From an uncultured Clostridia bacterium (GTDB taxonomy: Bacteria; Bacillota; Clostridia; Christensenellales; Borkfalkiaceae), in contig CANRHB010000007.1 of NCBI GenBank assembly GCA_947630325.1, positions 1 to 64,000 on the forward strand: a stretch of 64,000 nucleotides of DNA, in the 5' to 3' direction. Each line of letters starts with the position of its first letter. Positions within the stretch are counted from its first letter, which is position 1. Made by a program: the position numbers and the translations under genes. Below the pieces are notes generated by a model, which was given only the letters and a program-made list of their open reading frames with translations, made no database searches and was not told where the DNA came from. Positions 15,693 to 23,637 of the stretch are shown here, piece after piece.

Positions 15693-15728
15693 CCTCCTTC
15701 GGCAATAACAGCCGCAAGGAGGTTTTTT
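15693..15728 (+). terminator. Terminator-like hairpin that contains the CotF-pair ribosome site
   Basis: CCTCCTTCGGC (15693-15703) pairs with GCCG-c-AAGGAGG (15711-15722), followed by six Ts (15723-15728) and, one base later, the ATG at 15730. The 3' arm is the Shine-Dalgarno sequence, so one structure can both end nth transcription and hide the ribosome site. A TATAAA at 15682-15687 could start RNA at the foot of the stem. Confidence 0.65.
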
Positions 15729-15729
15729 C

Positions 15730-15924
15730 ATGACCAATTTAACGGCAAAAGATTTAGATGTTTTAAGCCATGTACTCACGGCGGAAGAAATGGCGTGCAA
15801 AAAGGCGAGAATTTACGCAAGCACGCTTACCGACGCGGCGCTTGCGCAGGAGATGGAGGCAATCGCGGGCGCACATGCGGAGCGTTTCAACGCGCTCTAT
15901 GCCATTTTGGGAGGGAAATCATGA
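15730..15924 (+). CDS. Small ferritin-like/coat-associated protein
   Basis: 64 aa, all helical (LTAEEMACKKARIYASTLTD, then EMEAIAGAHAERFNALYAI). Small helical proteins like this commonly precede a CotF-family gene in Clostridia. It starts after AAGGAGG, which is held in a hairpin, and its stop overlaps the CotF start (ATGA). Probably a spore coat component or partner; unproven. Confidence 0.7.
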   Translation: MTNLTAKDLDVLSHVLTAEEMACKKARIYASTLTDAALAQEMEAIAGAHAERFNALYAILGGKS

Positions 15925-16211
15925 AGCAGAGCAAACAGGAGACAACGCTCAACGAAAAAGACGCTCTTCAAGACATGCTCGATACCGAAAAACTCCTCAT
16001 GAGTTATTATTCGGTCGCGCTTGTGGAGGGGAGTTGCCAGCCTTTCCGCAAGGCGATCCTCAAAAATTACACGTCGAGCGCGGAGACGCAGTTCAACGTG
16101 TTCGAGCAGATGCTCTCGCGCGGCTACTATCAGGTGATGCCTGCCGAAAAGATGCTCATCGACCAAAAGACGGAGACTTTCTCCAAAGTCAAAAAGCAGA
16201 TCGCACAGTAA
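15921..16211 (+). CDS. Spore coat protein, CotF-like
   Basis: 96 aa with the CotF-family helical pattern: EKDALQDMLDTEKLLMSYYS, then ETQFNVFEQMLSRGYYQVMP, the latter matching the F-x-x-M-x-x-(R/K)-G-(Y/W)-Y-P-x end typical of the family. Translationally coupled to the 64-aa gene. It supports a sporulating host. Confidence 0.8.
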   Translation: MKQSKQETTLNEKDALQDMLDTEKLLMSYYSVALVEGSCQPFRKAILKNYTSSAETQFNVFEQMLSRGYYQVMPAEKMLIDQKTETFSKVKKQIAQ

Positions 16212-16437
16212 AGGCCTACCCTTTTAAGGGGGAGGCTCCCGCGGAGCGGGTGATGGGGGTGACGTTATTGAAGTCCACCCCCTTAGTCCCCCTCCGTGGG
16301 AGGGGGGTTCCTTATTCTTGCTGTCCCTTTTAGGGAAAGTACCCGAGCGAAGCGAGGGGGAAAGGGTTTTCTCATACTTCTCGGAAAACCCCTCAGTCGC
16401 GCAGGCGCGACAGCTCCCCTAATAGGGGCGCCGAGAA
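16212..16437. repeat. Family B extragenic repeat, copy 2 (full length)
   Basis: 226-bp element in the order AAGGCCTACCC, GGGGGAGGCTCCCGCGGAGC hairpin, TGACGTTATTGAAG, CCCCCTCCGTGGGAGGGGG hairpin, TTGCTGTCCCTTTTAGGGAA, AAAACCCCTCAGTCGCGC and CAGCTCCCCTAATAGGGGCG. It is the best-preserved copy and a direct repeat of the copy at 16691. Confidence 0.85.
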
Positions 16438-16510
16438 CGCCCACCCCCTTAGCCCCTCCGCCGGGCGCATAACCTTCTCTCCTCCGCACATACTGAGGCG
16501 GGAGGGGAAT

Positions 16511-16654
16511 ATGCCGAAGAAAGTCAAACGCAATAGTAGCGGCAAGGGCGAACGGGACAACACGGGCTATGCGCACAATCCGCGCTACTGTATGATCCTG
16601 CCCGACGCCGCAGAGCCCGACGAGGACAACATCGCCTCATCGAGCGAATCGTAA
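16511..16654 (+). CDS. Short ORF (47 aa) between two family B repeats
   Basis: 47 codons. A basic start (MPKKVKRNSSGKGERDNTGY) gives way to an acidic Ser-rich end (EPDEDNIASSSES). GGGAGGGG lies just before the ATG. It has no recognised family. Real expression is uncertain; a clean ribosome site, clear start and unrelated flanking repeats argue for a gene. Confidence 0.45.
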   Translation: MPKKVKRNSSGKGERDNTGYAHNPRYCMILPDAAEPDEDNIASSSES

Positions 16655-16690
16655 AAAAAATGACCTCCCCCAACAGCTTGGGGGAGAGCT

Positions 16691-16902
16691 AAGGCCTACC
16701 CCTTTAAGGGGGAGGCTCCCGCAAAGCGGGTGGTGGGGGTGACGTTATTGAAGCCCACCCCCTTAGTCCCCCTCCGATGGAGGGGGTTCCTTGTTCTTGC
16801 TGTCCCTTTTAGGGAAAGTACCCGCAAAGCGGGGGAAAGGGTTCTCAGAAAACCCCTCAGTCTCGCTTCGCTCGACAGCTCCCCTACAAGGGGCGCCGAG
16901 AA
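16691..16902. repeat. Family B extragenic repeat, copy 3
   Basis: 212-bp direct repeat of the element at 16212, sharing every block (including TGACGTTATTGAAG) with a few deletions; AACAGCTTGGGGG hairpin sequence lies just upstream. The 3' end abuts ychF. Confidence 0.85.
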
Positions 16903-16936
16903 GGGTGGAGTGAGAAAAAGATTTTTCGTGAACCCT

Positions 16937-18037
16937 TTACACATTAAACCGGAACAGTACGACGTCGCCGTCTTTCATGACATAGTCCTTGCCCTCGGAG
17001 CGCACCTTGCCCTTTTCGCGCGCGCCCGCAAGTCCGCCGCATTCGAGGAGGGTCTCCCACTCCACGACCTCGGCGCGGATAAATCCCTTTTCGAAATCGG
17101 AGTGGATCTTCCCCGCGGCCTGCGGCGCCTTGGTGCCTTTCACGATCGTCCACGCCCGCGTCTCCTTTTCGCCCGCCGTAAGGTAGGAAATGAGCCCCAA
17201 AAGCGAATAACTCGCCTTGATGAGCTTATCAAGTCCGCTCTCTTTTAAGCCGAACTCCTCGAGGAACATTGCGCGGTCCTCTTCCTCCATCTGTGAAAGC
17301 TCCTCCTCCGTCTTGGCGCAGATGACGATGACCCCCGCACGGTGCTTTGCGGCATATTCTTTGACGGCGACCACAAAGGGGATTTTATCCTCGTCCTCGC
17401 CCATGTCCTTTTCGGCGATGTTCGCGCAGTAGATGACGGGCTTTGAAGAGAGCAAAAACAAATTGTCGAGCATGGGCTGCTCTTCCTCGGTGCAGGGGTA
17501 ACTGCTTGCGGGCTTTTCGGCCTCGAGGTGGGGGAGCAACTTTTCGAGGAAGGCATACTCCGCGGCGGCGTTCTTGTCCGCGCCCCCGCGCGCCGCACTG
17601 CGGATGCGGTCCTGCTTTTTTTGTACCGCCTCGATGTCGGCCAAGATGAGTTCCAGATTGATGGTCTCGATGTCCCGAACGGGATCGACCGAATTTTCCA
17701 CATGGGTCACGTTTTCGTCCTCGAAACAGCGCACCACATGCACGATGGCGTCCACTTCGCGGATATGGGAGAGGAACTTATTGCCCAACCCCTCGCCGCG
17801 GCTTGCGCCCTTTACGAGCCCCGCGATGTCCACGAATTCGACGACGGCGGGCGTCACTTTTTTGCTGGAATAGAGGGCGGCAAGTTTTTCGAGCCGCTCG
17901 TCGGGAACCGCCACCACGCCCACGTTGGGTTCGATGGTGCAGAAGGGGTAATTGGCCGCCTCCGCGCCAGCATGTGTGATCGCATTAAACAGTGTGGATT
18001 TGCCTACGTTGGGAAGTCCCACTACACCCAATTTCAT
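16937..18037 (-). CDS. ychF: YchF, redox-regulated Obg-like ATPase
   Basis: 366 aa, normal length. G1 GLPNVGKSTLF, the ATP-specifying N-x-x-E motif (YCANIAEKDMG) and a C-terminal TGS domain (KGTKAPQAAGKIHSDFEKGF) are present. Cytoplasmic P-loop NTPase linked to ribosome function and stress; in other bacteria it prefers ATP. AAGGAGA precedes the start. It is divergent from argS, with its own promoter and a leader hairpin. Confidence 0.95.
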   Translation of the reverse strand: MKLGVVGLPNVGKSTLFNAITHAGAEAANYPFCTIEPNVGVVAVPDERLEKLAALYSSKKVTPAVVEFVDIAGLVKGASRGEGLGNKFLSHIREVDAIVHVVRCFEDENVTHVENSVDPVRDIETINLELILADIEAVQKKQDRIRSAARGGADKNAAAEYAFLEKLLPHLEAEKPASSYPCTEEEQPMLDNLFLLSSKPVIYCANIAEKDMGEDEDKIPFVVAVKEYAAKHRAGVIVICAKTEEELSQMEEEDRAMFLEEFGLKESGLDKLIKASYSLLGLISYLTAGEKETRAWTIVKGTKAPQAAGKIHSDFEKGFIRAEVVEWETLLECGGLAGAREKGKVRSEGKDYVMKDGDVVLFRFNV

Positions 18038-18051
18038 CTTGTTCTCCTTGA

Positions 18052-18078
18052 ACCGCGCAGAGGGTTTTCTTGCGCGGT
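18052..18078 (-). promoter_or_regulatory. Inverted repeat in the ychF leader
   Basis: ACCGCGCA (18052-18059)/TGCGCGGT (18071-18078), a perfect 8-bp stem with an 11-nt loop, lying between the predicted transcription start (about 18094) and the ychF ribosome site. Confidence 0.5.
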
Positions 18079-18100
18079 CGCTTCCTTAAATTACGGATAC

Positions 18101-18129
18101 ATTATAAAACATTTCCCCGCAAACTTCAA
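18101..18129 (-). promoter_or_regulatory. SigA-type promoter of ychF
   Basis: On the minus strand TTGAAG (18129-18124), 17-bp spacer, TATAAT (18106-18101). Confidence 0.65.
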
Positions 18130-18138
18130 CTCTTTCGG

Positions 18139-18167
18139 TTGCTTAAATTGCAAAATTATGGTAGAAT
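18139..18167 (+). promoter_or_regulatory. SigA-type promoter of argS
   Basis: TTGCTT (18139-18144), 17-bp spacer, TAGAAT (18162-18167). The leader is about 16 nt with AAAGGAAG before the ATG. There is no space for a T-box. Confidence 0.65.
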
Positions 18168-18189
18168 GGCGGGGAAAGGAAGTGAAAAC

Positions 18190-19869
18190 ATGGACTATAA
18201 AGCATATATTGCAGAGCGTCTGCCCGTGGAGGGCGTAAAAAAAGAGGAGATCGCGGAGAGCATTGCGGTGCCGCCCGATACCTCCCTCGGCGACTATGCG
18301 CTCCCCTGTTTCAAATTTGCGAAAATTTTGCGCAAGTCTCCCGTCCTCATCGCGCAGGAACTTGCCGCAAGCTATCCCGCCGACGGCGTCATTTCGGAGG
18401 CGGCGGCGGTGAATGGCTATCTCAACTTCAAGGTCAACCGCAAAGGACTTGCCGAGGAGATCCTTTCGCGCATTGAGAGGGAGGGGGAAAGATACGGCGC
18501 CTCGTCGCTCGGCGCGGGCAGGACGGTGTGCATCGACTATTCCTCGGTGAACGTCGCAAAGCCCTTCCACATCGGGCACCTCTCCACCACCGTGCTGGGG
18601 GGCGCGCTCTACCGCATTTTCGAATTTTTGGGATATAAGGCCGTGGGCATCAACCACCTCGGCGATTACGGCACGCAGTTCGGCAAACTCATCGCCGCCT
18701 ACAAACATTGGGGAAACGAGGAGGAAGTGCTAAAAGGGGGCATCCACGCCATCAACGACCTCTATGTGCGCTTCAACAGCGAGGCGACGGAGGAGATGGA
18801 GGCGGAGGCGCGCGAGTATTTCCGTCTCATCGAGAGCGGGGACAAGGAGGCGGTCGGGCTCTTCAACCGCTTCAAAGAACTTACCCTCGACTATGTGCAA
18901 AAAATTTACGAAAAACTCCACGTCACCTTCGACAGCTATGCGGGCGAGAGTTTTTACATCGACAAAATGGGGCCCGTCATCCAAAAGCTCAAGGAGAAGG
19001 GCCTGCTCGTCGAAAGCCAAGGGGCGCAGGTCGTCGATCTCGAACCTTACGGCATGGCGCCCTTCATCGTCTTGCGCTCGGACGGCGCCTCCCTCTATGG
19101 CACCCGCGACCTCGCGGCGGCGTTCTACCGCAAGCAGACTTACGACTTCGACAAGTGCCTTTATGTCGTCGCCTATCAGCAGAATCTCCACTTCAAGCAA
19201 CTCTTCAAGGTCATCGAACTCATGGGCGAACCTTGGGCGAAGGACCTCGTGCACGTCGCTTACGGCATGGTCTCCTTGGAGGACGGCGCAATGTCCACGC
19301 GGCAGGGAAAGGTCATTTGGCTCGAGGACGTCATCAACAGGTGCGTCGAAAAGGCACTCTCCATCATCACCGAGAAGAACCCCGCCCTCGAAAACAAGGA
19401 GGAGGTCGCCGAAAAGGTGGGCGTCGGCGCGGTCATGTTCGGCGCGCTGTGCAACAACAAAATCAAAGACATCGTCTTTTCCTATGACAAGGCGCTCAAT
19501 TTCGACGGCGAGACGAGCGTCTATATCCAATACACCTGCGCCCGCGCTTCTTCGGTGCTCGCAAAGGCGGGGGAGAGGGGAGAGACCGTAATTTTGCAGC
19601 CCTGCGAACAGGAGTTCGAACTGATCAAGGCGCTTGCCGACTTCCCCGACACGGTGAAAGCCGCCGCGGAGAAGTACGAGCCGAGCTACATCGCCCGTTT
19701 TGCGGTGGACACGGCGCAGAAGTTCAACAAATTCTATTTCGATTGTAAAATTTTGCAGGCGGAGAGCGAGGAACTCAAAAACTTCCGCCTCTCCCTTACA
19801 AAGGCCACCCTTACCGTGCTGACCAACGCGCTCACTCTGCTCGGCATCGGCGTCCCGGAGAAGATGTGA
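18190..19869 (+). CDS. argS: Arginyl-tRNA synthetase
   Basis: 559-aa class I synthetase charging tRNA-Arg. N-terminal Arg-S domain (residues 1-85), HIGH motif as FHIGHLSTT near residue 122, the KMSKS-equivalent MSTRQGK near 375, and the C-terminal DALR anticodon-binding domain ending VLTNALTLLGIGVPEKM. AAAGGAAG lies before ATG 18190; a longer reading frame upstream would start within the promoter. Its stop overlaps the next start (TGATG). Confidence 0.95.
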   Translation: MDYKAYIAERLPVEGVKKEEIAESIAVPPDTSLGDYALPCFKFAKILRKSPVLIAQELAASYPADGVISEAAAVNGYLNFKVNRKGLAEEILSRIEREGERYGASSLGAGRTVCIDYSSVNVAKPFHIGHLSTTVLGGALYRIFEFLGYKAVGINHLGDYGTQFGKLIAAYKHWGNEEEVLKGGIHAINDLYVRFNSEATEEMEAEAREYFRLIESGDKEAVGLFNRFKELTLDYVQKIYEKLHVTFDSYAGESFYIDKMGPVIQKLKEKGLLVESQGAQVVDLEPYGMAPFIVLRSDGASLYGTRDLAAAFYRKQTYDFDKCLYVVAYQQNLHFKQLFKVIELMGEPWAKDLVHVAYGMVSLEDGAMSTRQGKVIWLEDVINRCVEKALSIITEKNPALENKEEVAEKVGVGAVMFGALCNNKIKDIVFSYDKALNFDGETSVYIQYTCARASSVLAKAGERGETVILQPCEQEFELIKALADFPDTVKAAAEKYEPSYIARFAVDTAQKFNKFYFDCKILQAESEELKNFRLSLTKATLTVLTNALTLLGIGVPEKM

Positions 19870-20510
19870 TGAACGCCATCTTTTTCGATTTGGACGGCAC
19901 CCTGTGCAATACGCTGAGGGACATCAACTTTCACGTCAACAAAATGCTCTCCTCGCGCGGCTATCCCCAAATTTCGGCGGAGGAGACAAAGGCTTACGTG
20001 GGCGACGGGGCGAAAAAACTCATCGAGCGCGCGCTCCCCGCCGGCGCGGAGGATATTGACGGTTGCTATGAGGAATTTCTTGCGAGTTTTTCGGTAAGCG
20101 ACGGGAGCCTTCTCTCCCTTTACGAGGGGGAGCGGGAGGCGCTTTCATGCTTGAAAGAGCGGGGCTATCAACTCGCCGTCATCACCAACAAACCGCAGGC
20201 GGCGACCCTCGGCACGCTCAAAAAGTTCTTTCCCGAGGGCTATTTCGACTTTGTCGGCGGGGACAGCGGCATGTTTCCCGTAAAACCCGACCCCTCCCTT
20301 ACCCGCTATGCCGCGCTCTCCCTTCGCGTCTCTTTGAAGGACTGCGTGTTCGTCGGCGACGGCGAACAGGACGTGCGCACCGCAAAGAATGCGGGGATGC
20401 GGGAGATCGCCGCGCTGTGGGGGTACCGCACCCGCGCCCAGCTCAAACTTGCGGGCGCGACCGAGTTCGCCGAGAATTTCGGGGAACTTTTGAAAATTTT
20501 GCAAAGTTGA
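19869..20510 (+). CDS. HAD family phosphatase (phosphoglycolate phosphatase-like)
   Basis: 213 aa. Motif I DLDGTLCNTL (nucleophile Asp), motif II VITNKPQ, motif III Lys in FPVKPDPS, motif IV VFVGDGEQDV; a helical C1 cap lies between I and II. Resembles Gph/PgpB-type phosphatases. It is coupled to argS by a 1-bp overlap, which may be only positional. Substrate not deducible. Confidence 0.88.
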   Translation: MNAIFFDLDGTLCNTLRDINFHVNKMLSSRGYPQISAEETKAYVGDGAKKLIERALPAGAEDIDGCYEEFLASFSVSDGSLLSLYEGEREALSCLKERGYQLAVITNKPQAATLGTLKKFFPEGYFDFVGGDSGMFPVKPDPSLTRYAALSLRVSLKDCVFVGDGEQDVRTAKNAGMREIAALWGYRTRAQLKLAGATEFAENFGELLKILQS

Positions 20511-20529
20511 AAAAATCGCAAAAAAGTTC

Positions 20530-20558
20530 TTGAAAATCGGCGGCGCATGTGATATAAT
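20530..20558 (+). promoter_or_regulatory. SigA-type promoter of rubrerythrin
   Basis: TTGAAA (20530-20535), 17-bp spacer, TATAAT (20553-20558). Confidence 0.75.
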
Positions 20559-20588
20559 ACGGGCGAAATCTTTATGGAGGAAAAGAAA

Positions 20589-21107
20589 ATGAAAAGATGT
20601 GCTGTTTGCGGCGAGATCGTCGCAGATGATGTAGAAGTCTGCCCCGTTTGCAAGGCGACCAAGTTCGTGCCCGTTGAGGAGGCGAAGTTTGCCTGCGAAC
20701 ACCATGTCGGCGACGGCGTGGTGGAGGACAAGGAAGTGATGGACGGGCTCCGCGCCAACTTCAGCGGCGAATGCTGTGAAGTGGGCATGTACCTTGCAAT
20801 GGCGCGTGTCGCCGAGCGCGAGGGCTATCCCGAGATCGCCGAGGCCTACAAGCGTTATGCCTTCGAAGAGGCGGAACACGCAAGCAAGTTTGCAGAGCTT
20901 CTCGGCGAAGTCGTCACCGATTCCACCAAGAAGAACCTCGAACTCCGCGCGGCGGCAGAGGCGGGCGCATGTGAAGGCAAACTCATGCTTGCAAAGCGCG
21001 CGAAGGAACTCGGCTATGACGCCATCCACGACACCGTGCACGAAATGGCAAAGGACGAGGCGCGCCACGGCGCAGGATTCAAGGGCCTCTTGAAGCGCTA
21101 CTTCTGA
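20589..21107 (+). CDS. Rubrerythrin with N-terminal rubredoxin-like domain
   Basis: 172-aa cytoplasmic peroxidase protecting anaerobes from hydrogen peroxide. The N-terminal [19 protein letters not shown] holds two C-x2-C pairs for rubredoxin iron, the reverse of classical rubrerythrin, where they are C-terminal. The diiron four-helix bundle shows [31 protein letters not shown] and DEARHGAGF with E-x2-H ligands. Start ATG 20589 is chosen because GGAGGA (20577) would lie inside the longer frame beginning at 20574. Strong promoter and terminator; monocistronic. Confidence 0.92.
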   Translation: MKRCAVCGEIVADDVEVCPVCKATKFVPVEEAKFACEHHVGDGVVEDKEVMDGLRANFSGECCEVGMYLAMARVAEREGYPEIAEAYKRYAFEEAEHASKFAELLGEVVTDSTKKNLELRAAAEAGACEGKLMLAKRAKELGYDAIHDTVHEMAKDEARHGAGFKGLLKRYF

Positions 21108-21150
21108 GACCTTTTACACGAAAGAAAAACAAAAGCAACACAAAAGTTGA

Positions 21151-21178
21151 AAGGACGGACAGTGATGTCCGCCCTTTT
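21151..21178 (+). terminator. Terminator of rubrerythrin
   Basis: AAGGACGGACA (21151-21161)/TGTCCGCCCTT (21166-21176), one mismatch, then TTTCC. Confidence 0.75.
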
Positions 21179-21186
21179 CCTTAAAA

Positions 21187-21215
21187 AAGGGATGGCCCTC
21201 CCGAAGGAGGACCAT
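21187..21215. terminator. Second hairpin downstream of rubrerythrin
   Basis: GATGGCCCTCC-CGAA-GGAGGACCATC flanked by an A run upstream and CTTTTT downstream, so it can end transcription as a back-up terminator. Confidence 0.6.
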
Positions 21216-21338
21216 CGCTTTTTGGAGAGTATCAAAACGCCGGAGCAATAGCCCGCAGACGTTTGCTGGCAACATTTTTCTATGCCTTCATTCTATCCCG
21301 CGCGGCGGGAAAAAGCAACCTACTTTTCGCAAAAAGGG

Positions 21339-21396
21339 CTCTATCGGCGCAAAATGGCCGAGTAGAGTTGAAAAATATCACTCTACTCCCAGTAGA
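21339..21396. promoter_or_regulatory. Operator array upstream of the XRE regulator
   Basis: Four half-sites of the type GAGTAGAG: CTCTA (21339), GAGTAGAG (21360-21367), CTCTACTC (21381-21388), AGTAGA (21391-21396). The middle two form a perfect 9-bp inverted repeat (GAGTAGAGT/ACTCTACTC) with an 11-bp gap. The array ends 4 bp before the -35 box. Confidence 0.6.
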
Positions 21397-21400
21397 ACTA

Positions 21401-21428
21401 TTGACAATGCGGCGTTTTTTGGTATAAT
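21401..21428 (+). promoter_or_regulatory. Promoter of the XRE-mcsAB-clpC unit, predicted leaderless
   Basis: TTGACA (21401-21406), 16-bp spacer, TATAAT (21423-21428). Seven nt after the -10 box is 21435, the A of the regulator ATG; no ribosome site precedes it. Confidence 0.75.
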
Positions 21429-21434
21429 AGAGGT

Positions 21435-22043
21435 ATGGAAGAAGAAATTTTGGCGCAAGTCATCGGGAAGAACATCACCCGCCTTCGAAAACTTGCGAAC
21501 ATGACCCAGCTTGAACTTGCCGAAAAACTCAACTATTCAGATAAGTCCATTTCCAAGTGGGAGCAGGGGAACGGCATCCCCGACGTGCGCATCCTCATGC
21601 AGCTTGCGGAGCTGTTCGGCGTCACCCTCGACGACCTCGTGCACGAGCATACGGATAAAGAGGTTTTGCCGAAGAACACAAAACTTCGCAACCGTCTCAT
21701 CACCGTCGTCTGTTCGGTGGGGCTGTGCTGGCTCGTCGCGGTGTGCTGTTTCGTCCTCCTCGGCCTCTGCGGGCCCGAACTCAAATTCAAGTGGCTCGCC
21801 TTCCTCTTTGCGGTGCCCGCTTCTGCGATCGTGGTGGTGGTCTTCAGCACCATCTGGCAGTGGAAGTGGACGCGCATCATCTCCATCTCCGTGCTCGTAT
21901 GGACGGTCATCGGCTGTGTGTACCTCGTCGTCTATGCCGTCACGGGGGGCACGCAGAATCTTTGGTTCCTCTTCCTCATCGGCATTCCATTGCAGGCGCT
22001 TACCCTCGTCTACTTCATGTGGCGCTCCCGTTTTAAGAGGTGA
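21435..22043 (+). CDS. Membrane-tethered XRE-family transcriptional regulator
   Basis: 202 aa. The N-terminal 65 residues form a Cro/CI helix-turn-helix (TRLRKLANMTQLELAEKLNY, SDKSISKWEQGNGIPDV). After a charged linker there are four hydrophobic helices (for example SVGLCWLVAVCCFVLLGL and ASAIVVVVFSTIW), so the DNA-binding domain would be held at the membrane. It likely binds the GAGTAGAG array at its own promoter. It heads a run of six same-strand genes ending in clpC with gaps of 25 bp or less, the position usually held by ctsR. Confidence 0.85.
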   Translation: MEEEILAQVIGKNITRLRKLANMTQLELAEKLNYSDKSISKWEQGNGIPDVRILMQLAELFGVTLDDLVHEHTDKEVLPKNTKLRNRLITVVCSVGLCWLVAVCCFVLLGLCGPELKFKWLAFLFAVPASAIVVVVFSTIWQWKWTRIISISVLVWTVIGCVYLVVYAVTGGTQNLWFLFLIGIPLQALTLVYFMWRSRFKR

Positions 22044-22048
22044 TTTTT

Positions 22049-23065
22049 ATGGAAGAGAGCAAAAAATATCATCTTCGCGCAAAAATAAACGACGGGTTCG
22101 GATGGGCTTTCATCGTGATCGCCCTTGTCGCCATGGCGGGGCTCGTCGTCTGCCTCATCATGCTCGGCCTCGGCAACGAGCACATGTTCCTGCTCGGCAT
22201 CCTTGCGGGCGGCTTTGCGGGCGGAGCTCTCCTTTGCGGGCTCTTGGGCTATCTCCTCGTGCGAAAGGGGGAGGCCCTTCACCGCCTCGAGCGGGACGCC
22301 TTGGAGCGCGCCGACGGCGAGGAGAGTTTCTTCATCGGCGAGGACACGATGGTCACCTTCGGAGAGGAGGGCATCTCCATTCACAACAGCGAACGGGCGA
22401 TCGCCGTTCCATACGGCGAACTCCGCTTTCTCTCCGTCTGCACCCGCCGCAAACCGCGGGAAAAGGGGGAGTGGAGCGTCCTCATCGAAACGCCCGCCTC
22501 CTATGTCGTAAAGAAGGCGAAGAAGGGGGAGCCGCCCGTGCTCATACAGGCGGAGGGGAAGGAGCGGCTCTACCGCGCCCTCGAAAAGCATTCCCTCGTC
22601 CTTCTCGGCGAAAAGGAAGCGCAAAAAGCGCAAAACGGGGCGCAAAAGTTCACCCGTATGCAAAAATACGACCTTCCCGACAGGGCAAAGCGGAAGCGCG
22701 CGCTCTGGTTTTTATTGCTCGGCGTCCTGCTTACGGGCGGCGGCGTGGGGCTGATGTTCTATATGTCCGCAATCGGCGCCCCCGTCATCGTGGTGGGCGG
22801 CTATATCATCCTCCGCGCCATCGCCTCCTACCAAAGGGGAAAGCGGGTGTTTGCCGTCTACCGCGAGGGGCTGTATCTTGCCGAACTCTCCTCGCGGGAC
22901 AGCTTCTTCCTCAAATGGGAGGAGGTGGAGGAGATCGTCCCCGCCGAAGCGGAGAAGCAGAAGATCTTGCGGGCGAATTGCCTTTACGGGGCATACGACC
23001 TTCCCCGTCCCGACGGCGCATACGAATACCTCAAGGCGCATTTCCCCGAAAAGTGCGGAAAGTGA
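22049..23065 (+). CDS. Membrane protein of unknown function (two TM pairs, PH-like soluble parts)
   Basis: 338 aa. One pair of transmembrane helices near residues 20-75, a soluble region of about 130 residues (MVTFGEEGISIHNSERAIAV), a second pair near 225-265, and a C-terminal region with FAVYREGLYLAELSSRD. The two soluble parts both look like small beta-rich, PH-like modules, suggesting an internal duplication. GAGGTGA lies before ATG 22049, 5 bp after the XRE gene. Function unknown; partnership with the membrane-tethered regulator is inferred from position. Confidence 0.8.
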   Translation: MEESKKYHLRAKINDGFGWAFIVIALVAMAGLVVCLIMLGLGNEHMFLLGILAGGFAGGALLCGLLGYLLVRKGEALHRLERDALERADGEESFFIGEDTMVTFGEEGISIHNSERAIAVPYGELRFLSVCTRRKPREKGEWSVLIETPASYVVKKAKKGEPPVLIQAEGKERLYRALEKHSLVLLGEKEAQKAQNGAQKFTRMQKYDLPDRAKRKRALWFLLLGVLLTGGGVGLMFYMSAIGAPVIVVGGYIILRAIASYQRGKRVFAVYREGLYLAELSSRDSFFLKWEEVEEIVPAEAEKQKILRANCLYGAYDLPRPDGAYEYLKAHFPEKCGK

Positions 23066-23090
23066 CAGATGCGCACGCACACATAAAAGC

Positions 23091-23324
23091 ATGAGAGAGT
23101 TGAAAATTCACGGCGTTTACCGCCATTTCAAGGGGAAATATTACTATGTGGAGGGGGTCGCCACCCACTCCGAAACGCGCGAACGGCTCGTCGTTTACCG
23201 CGCCCTCTATGGCGGAAGGGAACTGTACGTCCGTCCGCTTGATATGTTCCTCTCCCCCGTGGACAGGGAAAAATATCCCCTTGCAAAACAAGAATATCGC
23301 TTTGAAGAAGTGGAAAATGAGTGA
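23091..23324 (+). CDS. DUF1653 protein
   Basis: 77 aa. VYRHFKGKYYYVEGVATHSE, RLVVYRALYG and LYVRPLDMFLSPVDREKYP are the hallmark blocks of DUF1653, a small beta-barrel-like family of unknown role. ATG 23091 begins the conserved domain but has only a weak ribosome site. It overlaps mcsA by 8 bp. Confidence 0.85.
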   Translation: MRELKIHGVYRHFKGKYYYVEGVATHSETRERLVVYRALYGGRELYVRPLDMFLSPVDREKYPLAKQEYRFEEVENE

Positions 23325-23637
23325 TTCTCGGGTATGTCCCCGCTGTGGGACGACAATCGAAGAATTCCGCCGCACGGGGCTTGTGGGCTGTGCGGAGTGT
23401 TACCGTGCCTTCCGCACCGAAATTCTCTCCGCCGTCCGCCGCGTGCAGGGCACGACCCGCCACGAGGGGGCGCTCCCCGCAGTCTCGGAGGAGAAATATT
23501 CCTTCATGCTCGAACAGCAACACCTCAAGGAAAGCATCGAAAAGGCGATGCGCGCGGGGAGATTCGAAGAGGCGGAGGAACTCCAACGGCGGCTCAAAGA
23601 GAGCAACCTTACCCGCCGCAAGGAGGAACAGCCGTGA
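23317..23637 (+). CDS. mcsA: McsA, activator of protein arginine kinase (short form)
   Basis: 106 aa, against about 180 in Bacillus. It has one zinc unit (CPRCGTTIEEF, GCAEC) and the C-terminal UVR motif (EKAMRAGRFEEAEELQRRLK). The remaining zinc unit matches the second of the two in Bacillus McsA; the first is absent, and the region upstream is the DUF1653 gene in another frame. It activates McsB and couples it to ClpC. GTG of mcsB overlaps its stop. Confidence 0.85.
   Translation: MSDSRVCPRCGTTIEEFRRTGLVGCAECYRAFRTEILSAVRRVQGTTRHEGALPAVSEEKYSFMLEQQHLKESIEKAMRAGRFEEAEELQRRLKESNLTRRKEEQP

Noticed and set aside
16283-16944. Open frames running through the family B repeats (also at 27401-27981, 30086-30271 and 51259-51594)
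   Set aside because: The peptides are made of the same repeat-derived strings at each locus; they are non-coding repeats.
18080-18190. T-box leader for argS
   Set aside because: The space from promoter to ATG is under 30 nt and no specifier or T-box sequence is present.
20574-20591. Start of rubrerythrin at 20574
   Set aside because: That ATG lies on top of the ribosome site GGAGGA; the start at 20589 has correct spacing and begins the rubredoxin domain.
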